45,967 nucleotides of DNA from an uncultured Pelagibacteraceae bacterium. GTDB taxonomy: Bacteria > Pseudomonadota > Alphaproteobacteria > Pelagibacterales > AG-422-B15. Of the stretch, positions 30,598 to 39,121 are shown one piece after another (position 1 is the stretch's first letter; each line of letters starts with the position of its first letter). The DNA lies in contig CACCCN010000009.1 in NCBI GenBank assembly GCA_902544525.1, forward strand, positions 1 to 45,967. Direction: 5' to 3'. The notes beneath the pieces were generated by a model. The model searched no databases. It was not told the DNA's origin and saw nothing but the letters and a program-made list of their open reading frames with translations. A program made the position numbers and the translations under genes.

Positions 30598-30831
30598 ATG
30601 AGAACGCTTGATTTACATGATTATAATCTTGAGGACGCGTACCAAGAAAGCCAAGAGTTTATTGCAGAAGCTTATAAGGATCATATAAAAAAAATTGAAA
30701 TTATAACTGGAAAAAGTGGGCGCATAAGAAGAGAGTTTCCGTTTTGGGCAGAGAGCAACCATCAAGTTCAATATATTGAGCCTAGTTGGCATGGTGGAAG
30801 CTTTATTGTTAAAATCGAAAAAAAATTTTAG
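30598..30831 (+). CDS. Small stand-alone Smr-domain protein
   Basis: A 77-residue protein that is essentially one Smr (small MutS-related) domain. LDLHDYNLEDAYQESQEFI resembles the LDLHG...EA motif, IEIITGKSGRIRREFPFW matches the TGKG...IR region, and WHGGSFIVKI matches the closing glycine-rich strand. Smr domains are nucleic-acid-binding and often nucleolytic; recent family work links some to ribosome rescue. Here the glycine after LDLH is Asp, and TGKG reads TGKS, so activity is uncertain. The gene stands alone, divergent from the SDR gene. Confidence 0.75.
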   Translation: MRTLDLHDYNLEDAYQESQEFIAEAYKDHIKKIEIITGKSGRIRREFPFWAESNHQVQYIEPSWHGGSFIVKIEKKF

Positions 30832-30848
30832 TAAAAATTTGTGACAAG

Positions 30849-30877
30849 TTGGCAGTTGATTATCAAAAAACAATAAG
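30849..30877 (+). promoter_or_regulatory. Candidate promoter for the structured RNA at 30884-31127
   Basis: TTGGCA (30849-30854) matches the -35 consensus at five of six positions and is followed after 17 bases by AATAAG (30872-30877), four of six matches to TATAAT. Transcription would begin near 30884. A second -10-like TTTAAT lies at 30904-30909. In AT-rich DNA such matches are common, so this is suggestive only. Confidence 0.4.
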
Positions 30878-31046
30878 ACTTTTTTGAAAATACTTAGTAA
30901 TTATTTAATTGAGCGGGCCGACAATATTCTTTCTTTTTTCCCCCTTAGTCTATAGAGGCTCGCTCTGATATAAGAATTGTAAATTTGAGGTCATTAAAAT
31001 TATACCCAGCATTGATTATTTTGATGATCTCATCTGTATATTTTTA

Positions 31047-31058
31047 AATACTAGTATT
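31047..31058. repeat. 12-bp perfect palindrome
   Basis: AATACTAGTATT is identical on both strands. It sits between the second hairpin and the terminator of the candidate RNA. It could be a dimeric regulator site or part of the RNA fold; its high AT content makes chance occurrence possible. Confidence 0.5.
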
Positions 31059-31090
31059 ATAAGTAAGCTTCAATTCTGAACACAAAAAAA

Positions 31091-31127
31091 CCGGGAAGGG
31101 CTCTCCAGCCTTGCCCGGTTTTTATTT
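31091..31127. terminator. Strong bidirectional terminator
   Basis: CCGGG (31091-31095) pairs with CCCGG (31114-31118), and the stem continues with AAGG (31096-31099) to CCTT (31109-31112) and CT (31101-31102) to AG (31107-31108) with single-base bulges. Plus-strand transcripts would run into TTTTTATTTC; minus-strand transcripts run into seven T residues. It therefore ends the DUF1302 gene (stop at 31146) and also any plus-strand RNA from 30884. Confidence 0.88.
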
Positions 31128-31145
31128 CTTTTTTCTTCTACCTCT

Positions 31146-34100
31146 TTAGAACGAATAAGATACAGATGCTGAGAGAAAGTCTCTATCTGAGCTTGCAGCA
31201 ACTTCTGGTCCATGTAGATGTGCTGTGTAGTTCAAGCTTGCTGATATAGAATCACCTTTAGATGCTCTTAATCCAAGTGCCATAGACATCCTATCTTCTA
31301 CGAAACCACCCAATGATGATGGTCCATAACCGTAAGGATCATGAGACCATACAATTGTAGGGTTCAGACTCCATGGAGAGTTAGCGACATTGTTATATGT
31401 AGCTGATCCAATCAATCGATAGCTTAATGATGTAGCATCTGCACCTGATTGATCTTCACAATATCCACCATTACCAAATAATCCGTCTACTTGTCCGGCG
31501 CCAAGGTGAGTCAGTGCCGCAGCAGCACCACCAAAACTATATCCACCAGCTACTGCTGCTCCAAATGGTCCTAAGCATTTCTCATTACCAATACCTTCTT
31601 GATAACCATTTCTTGAAATATAACCATCATTAGCATTATCTAATTCATTAATATGTACAATACCAATTTCAGTTAAAAACGCTGAGCTGTCGGCACCAAG
31701 ACTGCTTGTTACAGGATGAGATGCACCAAATGATGTAGTTGTTCCAACATCAAAGCTCCATACATCTTTATTGGTATAAGCTGTAGCTAAATAATCATTG
31801 CCAGACGATTGCGCCATTGTTAAAGCTGGAAGCGAAGAACGATTAAACGCTATTGTACCAAATTCGTAAGCACCACCTACAGTAACTGCATTCGCACCTG
31901 TATAGAAACCTGACACATAACCACCTTGATATTGGTCTTCAAGACACGCCGCTTCAGTCAATAAAGTCTGACAGGCTGTATCATATGCAACATCAAAGAT
32001 ACCCTTTTTAACGCCAATAAGTCCTAAAATACTAGCTGTACGACTGTTTTCTGATGCCATCCAATTTTTATAGATAGTCAATTTTGCAGCGTCGCTTCCT
32101 AATTCTGTACCAGTAACTGTGAATACACCAGTACCCATATTTACAGTAGCAAGACCTACCATATACATTCTTATATTTTGTTGGGCAATTTCAACTGCAG
32201 TCATGTCAGTAGTGTCTGCTTTATAAAAGTTAGGGCTAACTGTTACGCCTGCAACAATATCGTCTAAGTCAGTTCCATCATTATTAGTATTATAGTTATT
32301 TAATCCAACTACTGCGTTGTATGCATACATGTCAATTAAATCAAATGCCCCAGAAGCATCACCTATTTGAGCAACTTGGTCACCAGGACTATGTGCTAAC
32401 GGGTAATTAGGTCTGTATGTTAATTCACCTTGAACCGTAGATCCGGCGACATTGGTATTAAAACTCAAACCAAACGCGTCAAGATCCTCAGGATAGACTA
32501 ATTGATAAGTTGCTGAGTTTAATGGTACCAAAGCTGATAAAAGTATCTCAGAATTATCATATAGTTTAGTATGAAAATTCTCAGCCACATCAACATCACC
32601 AGCAGCTAGAGCTGCTGTAGACAATGAAGTAAATTGAGATGCTGTTGCATAGCACTTGGCAGCATTATGAACTTGCTGACCATTTATTGTTTCTTGCCAA
32701 TTTACTTGATCCGCAAGAGCTTTCTGAGCCGAGGTCATATTACCAGCAAAATAGTTTTTGGTTGTACCATCATAAGCCTTAGCAAGTAATTGCCCAGCAG
32801 TCATTTCAGAACCGTCGCTGTCAGCAGTTTTATAAGTTACACTCGCAGATCCGCCAGACAATGTTGCATTACAAACACCTGCACTGTAAGCACCATTAGT
32901 AACTGAAGCTACTATTTTTGATTGTGCGGCTGATGGAGAACCTGAATCTCCAGCTATTTTAACTAAACCGTAGACATCTCCAGCATAGAGTCCTCCTTTA
33001 CCTTTAACCTGCAGGTAAGGAGTTTTACTATGAAAATGAGAATAATTTACTGCCCAGTCAATGCCATTGCCAGCATCTGAGTAACCTGACAATTTCAAGC
33101 CAAACTGACCATCGTCACTTGCTTTTTTAATAAACCCTGTAGGATCCTTTCTAATTGATACAGTTGCATAAGTATCAAGTCCGTCAGCTGTGCTAAGTCT
33201 CATGTCTTGTAATGCTGCATAAAATTTAGAGCCATCAGTATCATTAAGACCGCCTGCTGCAACAGCTGCATATGAAGTCTTTAAGATTCCTGCTGAAAGT
33301 TGAGTGTTGTAACCAACAGTATTGGTTGTATAAAAAGTTTTATTTACACCACCCGATCCAGTACCAACTACAGCTGCACCACCTGTAGCAGTGGCAATTG
33401 CTGAAGTTGTACTTCCAAGAAAAGTATTTAGTGTAGCAGTATAAAGATCCGTCCATGATGCCGCGGCCATCGTGCTCAAATCAGTATCACCATTAGGATT
33501 TGATCCAAATTGATGAGAAGCACCAGCAATTGATCCCGCCAGAGCTTCAGCTTGTGTCGTTCCTAAAAAACCTTCAGTAATTAAATAGTTGGTATTATTT
33601 GCTTTAATGCCTGCATCTGTATTAAGCGTAGCCACTAGTGTAGCATTACAGGCAGTGGTGGTGGTACCTGTAGCTGAGTATTCACAGTTATCAAAATTGT
33701 AATTCTCTTTATTATAATTACCATTAGTAATAAATTTATTACTACCAACTCCAACAATTTCATTTCCAAAGAAAGAACCTGCAGCATCTAATACTACAGG
33801 GTTGTGTTTAAATTGGTAAAACGCTTCAAGACTTATACTATTATTTAAAGGAGTTGAAAAAGTAATCTGTTCTGTAGGAAGTAAAGCTTCTCTAATAGCT
33901 GCTCCTGGAGCTCTGAGCTTAGATACATCAAGAGCATTAGTAGTTAATCCATTCATGCCAATTGGAATAAATGTAGCTTCACCCCAGTTAGTAATATGTT
34001 TACCAAGCGTATAATCAATATAGCTTCCATTTGCTAAATCTGATGAACCTGTAATGTAGGCATCTAATATATCAATACCTCTTTCAAAATGATTTTTAGC

Positions 34101-34580
34101 TTTCTGAGTTAGGGGGGCATAATCAGAACTGCTAATATCTAGAGCTGGATCTACATAACCTGTAAATGACAGGCCTACACGAAGTCCACTAGAGGTAGTT
34201 CCTCTTATTTCTGTAAATGCTTTCTGCGTTGCATGCACTATGGAGCCTTTATCAAAATTCATTGTACCATCATCGGCTTGACCAGAAGATCGAGATAATG
34301 CTTTAGTAGTTGTATTGCCGTAAGCGTCAGTAAGGGTAGTTGCACATCCTTGACCACTTCCGTCATAATATGTTGTTACTCCTGGTAAAGTTAAAGAATA
34401 TCCATCGAGATTTCCACAATCTCTTTCGGTTCTAACTGTTACACCTGAACTTACTGTTGTACTTATTGTTCCATTAAAATTTGGAGTATTAATTTCTTCT
34501 GAAACTGAAACGCTAATTGCTGAAAAAATAAGTGCAACGGTGGATACAGAAGTTAAAAAAATTGATTTTATTTTATTCAT
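31146..34580 (-). CDS. Large outer-membrane protein of DUF1302 type
   Basis: An 1144-residue secreted protein. Residues 1 to about 27 form a signal peptide. The region around 185-255 shows DUF1302 features: LGKHITNWGEATFIPIGMNG, LDVSKLRAPGAAIREALLP and NSISLEAFYQF. The last residues, FLSASVSYSF, are a beta-barrel C-terminal signature with terminal Phe. DUF1302 proteins are usually near 600 residues; this one is almost twice as long, with Ala/Thr/Gly/Ser-rich stretches and ten cysteines, mostly in close pairs. A good AGGGGG lies nine bases before the ATG. Likely an outer-membrane channel or binding protein for hydrophobic or other substrates, but the substrate is unknown. The DUF1329 partner often seen elsewhere is not here. 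Confidence 0.82.
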   Translation of the reverse strand: MNKIKSIFLTSVSTVALIFSAISVSVSEEINTPNFNGTISTTVSSGVTVRTERDCGNLDGYSLTLPGVTTYYDGSGQGCATTLTDAYGNTTTKALSRSSGQADDGTMNFDKGSIVHATQKAFTEIRGTTSSGLRVGLSFTGYVDPALDISSSDYAPLTQKAKNHFERGIDILDAYITGSSDLANGSYIDYTLGKHITNWGEATFIPIGMNGLTTNALDVSKLRAPGAAIREALLPTEQITFSTPLNNSISLEAFYQFKHNPVVLDAAGSFFGNEIVGVGSNKFITNGNYNKENYNFDNCEYSATGTTTTACNATLVATLNTDAGIKANNTNYLITEGFLGTTQAEALAGSIAGASHQFGSNPNGDTDLSTMAAASWTDLYTATLNTFLGSTTSAIATATGGAAVVGTGSGGVNKTFYTTNTVGYNTQLSAGILKTSYAAVAAGGLNDTDGSKFYAALQDMRLSTADGLDTYATVSIRKDPTGFIKKASDDGQFGLKLSGYSDAGNGIDWAVNYSHFHSKTPYLQVKGKGGLYAGDVYGLVKIAGDSGSPSAAQSKIVASVTNGAYSAGVCNATLSGGSASVTYKTADSDGSEMTAGQLLAKAYDGTTKNYFAGNMTSAQKALADQVNWQETINGQQVHNAAKCYATASQFTSLSTAALAAGDVDVAENFHTKLYDNSEILLSALVPLNSATYQLVYPEDLDAFGLSFNTNVAGSTVQGELTYRPNYPLAHSPGDQVAQIGDASGAFDLIDMYAYNAVVGLNNYNTNNDGTDLDDIVAGVTVSPNFYKADTTDMTAVEIAQQNIRMYMVGLATVNMGTGVFTVTGTELGSDAAKLTIYKNWMASENSRTASILGLIGVKKGIFDVAYDTACQTLLTEAACLEDQYQGGYVSGFYTGANAVTVGGAYEFGTIAFNRSSLPALTMAQSSGNDYLATAYTNKDVWSFDVGTTTSFGASHPVTSSLGADSSAFLTEIGIVHINELDNANDGYISRNGYQEGIGNEKCLGPFGAAVAGGYSFGGAAAALTHLGAGQVDGLFGNGGYCEDQSGADATSLSYRLIGSATYNNVANSPWSLNPTIVWSHDPYGYGPSSLGGFVEDRMSMALGLRASKGDSISASLNYTAHLHGPEVAASSDRDFLSASVSYSF

Positions 34581-34655
34581 GAAAATTTTCCCCCTACATG
34601 AATTAGGTAATTTTTTACCAATTTATAATTATTGAAGGATTAAACCGCAAAAGGG

Positions 34656-34683
34656 AAAAAATAGCATAGCTTTTTATTATGCT
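34656..34683 (-). terminator. Weak intrinsic terminator after sdhB
   Basis: AGCATA (34663-34668) pairs with TATGCT (34678-34683) around nine bases. On the minus strand it is followed by ATTTTTT then CCC. It lies 35 bases past the sdhB stop and upstream of the DUF1302 start, so it may separate the sdh transcript from that gene. The stem is short and AT-rich. Confidence 0.45.
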
Positions 34684-34717
34684 TAAAAAGTATGTATTAT
34701 TTTTATACTAAATAATT

Positions 34718-35503
34718 TTATGTTCTATTCTCAGCTATCATTTTCTTTATACCTGCAATAGCTTTAGCAGGGTTTAGGCCTTTTGGACAGGTTTGTGTGC
34801 AGTTCATAATGGTATGACATCTATAAACTTTAAAGGTGTCATCTAAGTCTTTTAGTCTTTCACTTCTCGCTTCATCACGACTATCTTGTAACCAACGATA
34901 GGATTGAAGCAACACAGCTGGACCCAAATATTTGTCACTATTCCACCAATAACTTGGGCATGATGTTGAACAACATGCACATAAGATACATTCGTACAAC
35001 CCGTCTAATTTGGCTCGATCAGACTTTGTTTGTAAGTTTTCAAGGTTTTCATTATCTTTCTTGTCGGTTATATGTAACCAAGGTTTAATTGAAGTAAGTT
35101 GCTTATAGAGATTTTTTAAATTTGTAACTAAGTCTTTAATTACTGGCATGTGTGGCAAGGGATAGATTGCTACGTCGCCCTTACAATCTTTAATTGGTTT
35201 AGTGCATGCAAGCGTGTTTGTTCCATCAATATTCATTGCGCATGAACCACATATGCCCTCACGACAAGAACGTCTAAATGTTAATGATGGATCAATATCA
35301 CTTTTAATTTTCATTACGGCATCCAATACCATTGGACCGCAGTTATCCATATCAACTTCATAAGTATCAACACGCGGGTTCTTTTCATCGTCCGGCGACC
35401 AACGATATACTCTAAAATTCTTTATGTTGTCAGATTTAGTTTTAGATGCATAGTGCTCTCCCTCAACTAGTTTCGAATTATCAGGAAGATTAAATTGGAC
35501 CAT
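34718..35503 (-). CDS. sdhB: Succinate dehydrogenase iron-sulfur subunit
   Basis: A 261-residue subunit carrying electrons from FAD to ubiquinone. The 2Fe-2S ligands are in [21 protein letters not shown]; the ferredoxin-like half has [16 protein letters not shown] and [17 protein letters not shown] for the 4Fe-4S and 3Fe-4S clusters. Length is standard. Its start overlaps the last base of the sdhA stop, and a hairpin follows its own stop. Confidence 0.99.
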   Translation of the reverse strand: MVQFNLPDNSKLVEGEHYASKTKSDNIKNFRVYRWSPDDEKNPRVDTYEVDMDNCGPMVLDAVMKIKSDIDPSLTFRRSCREGICGSCAMNIDGTNTLACTKPIKDCKGDVAIYPLPHMPVIKDLVTNLKNLYKQLTSIKPWLHITDKKDNENLENLQTKSDRAKLDGLYECILCACCSTSCPSYWWNSDKYLGPAVLLQSYRWLQDSRDEARSERLKDLDDTFKVYRCHTIMNCTQTCPKGLNPAKAIAGIKKMIAENRT

Positions 35504-37278
35504 TAATAGACCCTTGCTTTCGGCTCAATATATTTAACTTCATTTGACAATGTATAGGTATGAACTGGTCGATAATCTAGCGTGCAATTATTGTTGTGAG
35601 CCCAAGCTAAAGTATGGACCATCCAATTTTTATCATCGCGCTCAGTGAAATCATCTCTTGCATGCGCACCTCGGCTTTCTTTTCTATTGTACGCTGAAGA
35701 CATTGTTACTACAGCCTGCGAAATTAAATTTTGAAACTCAAGTGTTTCAAGAAGATCTGTGTTCCAAACTAAAGACTTATCTTTTACACTTATATCAGAA
35801 GATTGTAACCAAATGTCTTCAATCAACTTTTTTCCTTCAGACATAATTTCTTCATCCCGAAATACCGCACAGTGATTTTGCATAACTTTTTGCATTTTAT
35901 TTCTTAATTCTGCAGTTGGGTTAGAGCCGTTAGAATGTCGAGTAGTATCAAAACGATTTATTACTTCATCAATAACACCTTGGGGAATGTCTTTGTTTGG
36001 TTCACCTTTTTTAACAGTGTCATTAATACGATCTGATGCTGCTTTGCCAAATACAACAAGATCAATTAATGAATTTGAACCAAGCCTGTTAGCACCATGA
36101 ACACTCACACATGCTGCTTCACCAGCGGCCATTAACCCTTCAATTGGGGACTCATCACCATTAACGGTGGTCATTACTTCACCATGGAAATTAGTAGGTA
36201 TACCACCCATATTATAATGAACTGTAGGAATAATAGGAATTGGCTCTTTAGTGACATCAACATCAGCAAAAACTTTTGCTGATTCAGAAATTCCTGGTAA
36301 GCGCTCTTCTAAGATCTTGGAGTCTAAGTGATCAAGGTGCAAATATACATGATCTTTTTCATTACCAATTCCACGGCCAGCGATGATTTCTTTAGTTATG
36401 GATCTCGATACGACATCTCTTGAAGCAAGATCTTTTGCAGATGGAGCATACCGCTCCATAAATCGTTCACCTTCACTATTAACTAAGTAACCACCTTCAC
36501 CGCGAGCGCCCTCAGTGATTAAACAGCCTACACCATAAATTCCTGTTGGATGAAATTGAACAAATTCCATGTCTTGAAGTGGCAAGCCTGCTCTTAGTAC
36601 CATGGCATTACCATCTCCTGTGCAGGTATGGGCTGAGGTAGCAGAAAAATAAACCCGTCCATAGCCACCGGTTGCTAGAATAGTTTTTTTTGATTTGAAG
36701 ACATGTAATTTACCATCTTCTAAACACCACGCTACTACTCCACAACACGCACCATCAACCATGAGAAGATCTAACACGAAGTATTCAATATAATAGTCAC
36801 ACCCATGTTTTAACGATTGCCCATAAAGCGTATGTATAATGGCATGACCAGTTCTATCGGCAGCAGCACAGGTTCTTTGAGCAGTGCCCTCGCCATAATT
36901 TTTTGTCATTCCACCAAAAGCTCTTTGATAAATTTTACCATCCTCAGTTCTACTAAATGGAACGCCATAATTTTCTAATTCTAAAACTGCTTTTGGTGCA
37001 TTCTTACACAAATACTCAATTGCATCTTGATCACCTAACCAGTCAGAACCTTTAACGGTGTCATACATATGCCAGCGCCAGTCATCCTCACCCATGTTAC
37101 CAAGTGCAGCTGAGATACCGCCTTGTGCTGCAACGGTATGACTTCTCGTAGGAAAGACTTTTGATATACACGCAGTTTTATAACCATTTTCAACAGCACC
37201 AACTGTTGCTCTTAAACCAGCACCACCAGCACCTACAACAACTACATCATAATCATGATATTCTATTTCGTATGACAT
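35503..37278 (-). CDS. sdhA: Succinate dehydrogenase flavoprotein subunit
   Basis: A 591-residue flavoprotein that oxidises succinate to fumarate. [16 protein letters not shown] binds [19 protein letters not shown] contains the histidine that attaches FAD covalently, and [20 protein letters not shown] and [19 protein letters not shown] are conserved. It starts nine bases after sdhD and overlaps sdhB by one base. Confidence 0.99.
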   Translation of the reverse strand: MSYEIEYHDYDVVVVGAGGAGLRATVGAVENGYKTACISKVFPTRSHTVAAQGGISAALGNMGEDDWRWHMYDTVKGSDWLGDQDAIEYLCKNAPKAVLELENYGVPFSRTEDGKIYQRAFGGMTKNYGEGTAQRTCAAADRTGHAIIHTLYGQSLKHGCDYYIEYFVLDLLMVDGACCGVVAWCLEDGKLHVFKSKKTILATGGYGRVYFSATSAHTCTGDGNAMVLRAGLPLQDMEFVQFHPTGIYGVGCLITEGARGEGGYLVNSEGERFMERYAPSAKDLASRDVVSRSITKEIIAGRGIGNEKDHVYLHLDHLDSKILEERLPGISESAKVFADVDVTKEPIPIIPTVHYNMGGIPTNFHGEVMTTVNGDESPIEGLMAAGEAACVSVHGANRLGSNSLIDLVVFGKAASDRINDTVKKGEPNKDIPQGVIDEVINRFDTTRHSNGSNPTAELRNKMQKVMQNHCAVFRDEEIMSEGKKLIEDIWLQSSDISVKDKSLVWNTDLLETLEFQNLISQAVVTMSSAYNRKESRGAHARDDFTERDDKNWMVHTLAWAHNNNCTLDYRPVHTYTLSNEVKYIEPKARVY

Positions 37279-37287
37279 TCTTATTTC

Positions 37288-37623
37288 TTATTTAACACCT
37301 AATAATATTACTGAGAGCGAAACTATTACTAAAATACTTACAACAAACAAGTTGATGGCAATAAATAACATCTTCTTCGAGAGTTCACTGTGAACATAAT
37401 CCTCAATTACTTCGTGAAGTCCCAGTCTCATATGAAGTAAGCCAATTATAGCAAAAATCAACACTAGAAGCAGGAACCATATTGAACCAGCCTCAACTAT
37501 GATCTGCTCGTAAGTCATTGAAGATAATTGTAAAATTTTTACTAAAAAGTACGAAACCAAGGGTATAAGTGCAATTGAGCTATATTTTTGAAAAAGCCAT
37601 GTTTTTTTTCCTGAATTACTCAT
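37288..37623 (-). CDS. sdhD: Succinate dehydrogenase membrane anchor subunit D
   Basis: A small membrane anchor with three hydrophobic spans (about 18-37, 50-72 and 85-108 counted from MSNSGKK). The motif HMRLGLHEVIEDYVHSE in the loop after the second span is typical of SdhD. The start chosen is the ATG at 37623, which overlaps the sdhC stop as ATGA and gives 111 residues; an ATG six codons upstream would intrude into sdhC. With SdhC it holds heme b and the quinone site. Confidence 0.93.
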   Translation of the reverse strand: MSNSGKKTWLFQKYSSIALIPLVSYFLVKILQLSSMTYEQIIVEAGSIWFLLLVLIFAIIGLLHMRLGLHEVIEDYVHSELSKKMLFIAINLFVVSILVIVSLSVILLGVK

Positions 37624-37991
37624 AAAACTGACAAAAACCATATGACAGTTGTCATAATTAAGGAGCCTATTATTACTGCCCAGCCAGTGACTTTAACTAC
37701 TGATAGATCTAAACCATAGCCATAGTCCCAGCCCAAATGTCTTATACCATTTAAGGTATGAAAACAAACTGCCCATGTATATCCAATCATAATAGTACGA
37801 CCGATAAAATTAGAAATTAAGAAATTGAAGAAATCAAAATAAAACTCCCCTAAACTTAGACAGAGCAACCATGCGGATAAAATAATTGTGCCGAGAGATA
37901 GGATTATTCCAGTAATTCTGTGCAGAATGGAAAGCACTGAAGTAATCTGCCACCGGTAAATTTGTAAGTGTGGCGAGAGTGGGTTATTCAT
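37620..37991 (-). CDS. sdhC: Succinate dehydrogenase cytochrome b556 subunit C
   Basis: A 123-residue membrane subunit. NNPLSPHLQIYRWQITSVLS and then ILHRITGIILS form the N-terminal quinone-site region; three spans follow, and HTLNGIRHLGWDYGYGLD contains the heme-ligand histidine segment of the family. It is the first gene of sdhCDAB. Only 59 AT-rich bases separate it from the mch-like gene upstream on the same strand. They contain a minus-strand TATAAT (38022-38027) that could be a promoter, but its -35 is poor. Confidence 0.95.
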   Translation of the reverse strand: MNNPLSPHLQIYRWQITSVLSILHRITGIILSLGTIILSAWLLCLSLGEFYFDFFNFLISNFIGRTIMIGYTWAVCFHTLNGIRHLGWDYGYGLDLSVVKVTGWAVIIGSLIMTTVIWFLSVL

Positions 37992-38050
37992 AAGAAAGTA
38001 TCCAATTAATGTATAACATACATTATATATGTATCCTTACATCTTATGTA

Positions 38051-39118
38051 TTACTTTTTCTTTGGAATCAAGGCCCAATAATCAAGGCTAAGCAAGACAT
38101 TTTGATCAAATTTACCATCATCATTTTTGTCTTGAAAGTCGGAGGCTGGTGCATCACCGATTCCATTAGTTTTGATTCTAATTGCTCCAATATTTGCATT
38201 AATATCTAATACATCAATAATTTCACTCCACGAAAACACGGTCTTGCCCGCAAAACATGGTGCGGCGTGTGATCCGCCATTGATACCAACTATTTTAAAT
38301 GCATTGGCTAGCCCGTTGAATGATAATGATCTCACCAAACTAATTACGTGACCACCGTAAACAATACGCTTACCAAACCGTCCTTCTTTTTCATAATAAT
38401 GATTGAAGTGAACCTTGGCAGTATTTTGATATAATTTAGTTGCTAACATATGCTCAGATTCTTCAACAGTCATGCCATCAATATGATCTATTTTTTCACC
38501 AACAGTAAAATCTTCAAATGAAGCTGTTGAGCCCGAGTCTGTATGATTAAAATTGTTTAAGTCAAAATTATAAGACAAAGCGATTTCTTGTATGTCTACT
38601 TTTGATAATTCATTCGGTAATTCAGGTAGAGTGGTCTTAGTATCTAAAGAACCTTTATTTTTTTTCTTTACCATGACCCATCTTTTAAAATCTAGGACAA
38701 CTTCATTATTTTGATTAGTACAAATTGAATTAACATACACTACACCAGTTTCACCGTTGGAGTTTTCTTTTAAGCCTATAACATGAGAAGTAGATTTAAT
38801 GGTATCACCAGGATAGACAAGTTTAAGAAATTTGCAGTCAGCATAACCAAGATTTGCAAGTGCATTAAGTGAAATATCTGGTACCGTCTTGCCAAAAGCT
38901 ATATTAAACAACAAAAAATCATCAATTGGAGATTCTCTTAATGCCAGATTTTTTGCAAATTCATTTGATGAATGCAATGCAAACCTTGTTCCGTAAAGCG
39001 CCGTGTAGAGCGCCACATCACCATGTGTTATTGTTCTTGGTGTGGCATGATCAATCTTTTGGTTTAACGAAAAGTCTTCAAAGAAATTTCCAACACTATT
39101 TTTATTTTGTAAAGTCAT
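38051..39118 (-). CDS. mch: Double MaoC-domain hydratase, mesaconyl-CoA hydratase-like
   Basis: A 355-residue protein with two hot-dog (MaoC) halves. The first contains RTITHGDVALYTALYG and AYGNLGYADCKFL-like text (NLGYADCKFLKLVYPGD). The second contains FEDFTVGEKIDH near residue 200 and KRIVYGGHVISLVRSLSFNG. Length and two-domain layout match mesaconyl-C1-CoA hydratase (beta-methylmalyl-CoA dehydratase) of the ethylmalonyl-CoA pathway. Other double-MaoC hydratases act on mesaconyl-C4-CoA or on enoyl-CoAs, so the exact substrate is inferred. It lies three bases after the CitE-like gene. Confidence 0.78.
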   Translation of the reverse strand: MTLQNKNSVGNFFEDFSLNQKIDHATPRTITHGDVALYTALYGTRFALHSSNEFAKNLALRESPIDDFLLFNIAFGKTVPDISLNALANLGYADCKFLKLVYPGDTIKSTSHVIGLKENSNGETGVVYVNSICTNQNNEVVLDFKRWVMVKKKNKGSLDTKTTLPELPNELSKVDIQEIALSYNFDLNNFNHTDSGSTASFEDFTVGEKIDHIDGMTVEESEHMLATKLYQNTAKVHFNHYYEKEGRFGKRIVYGGHVISLVRSLSFNGLANAFKIVGINGGSHAAPCFAGKTVFSWSEIIDVLDINANIGAIRIKTNGIGDAPASDFQDKNDDGKFDQNVLLSLDYWALIPKKK

Positions 39119-39121
39119 AGT

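Larger units (their letters stand above)
30884..31127 (+). ncRNA. Candidate structured small RNA, family unknown
   Basis: The 314-base gap between the Smr gene and the convergent DUF1302 gene holds three consecutive hairpins. H1 is GAGCGGGCC (30911-30919) with GGCTCGCTC (30957-30965), nine pairs including one G-U. H2 is 30986-31000 with 31018-31032, 15 uninterrupted pairs including two G-U. H3 is the terminator at 31091-31118. The three wobble pairs become A-C mismatches on the minus strand, so the folding favours plus-strand transcription. A promoter-like sequence lies upstream. I could not match it to 6S RNA, SRP RNA, RNase P RNA or tmRNA by their conserved sequences. No open reading frame of note is present. 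Confidence 0.5.

Noticed and set aside
30884-31127. 6S RNA or SRP RNA
   Set aside because: The GGAAG/GCAGCC core of SRP RNA is absent, and the 5' and 3' ends do not pair into the long closing stem with a central bubble expected for 6S RNA.
37624-37641. Upstream ATG (37641) as start of sdhD
   Set aside because: The ATG at 37623 forms the usual ATGA overlap with the sdhC stop and gives an N-terminus typical of SdhD.
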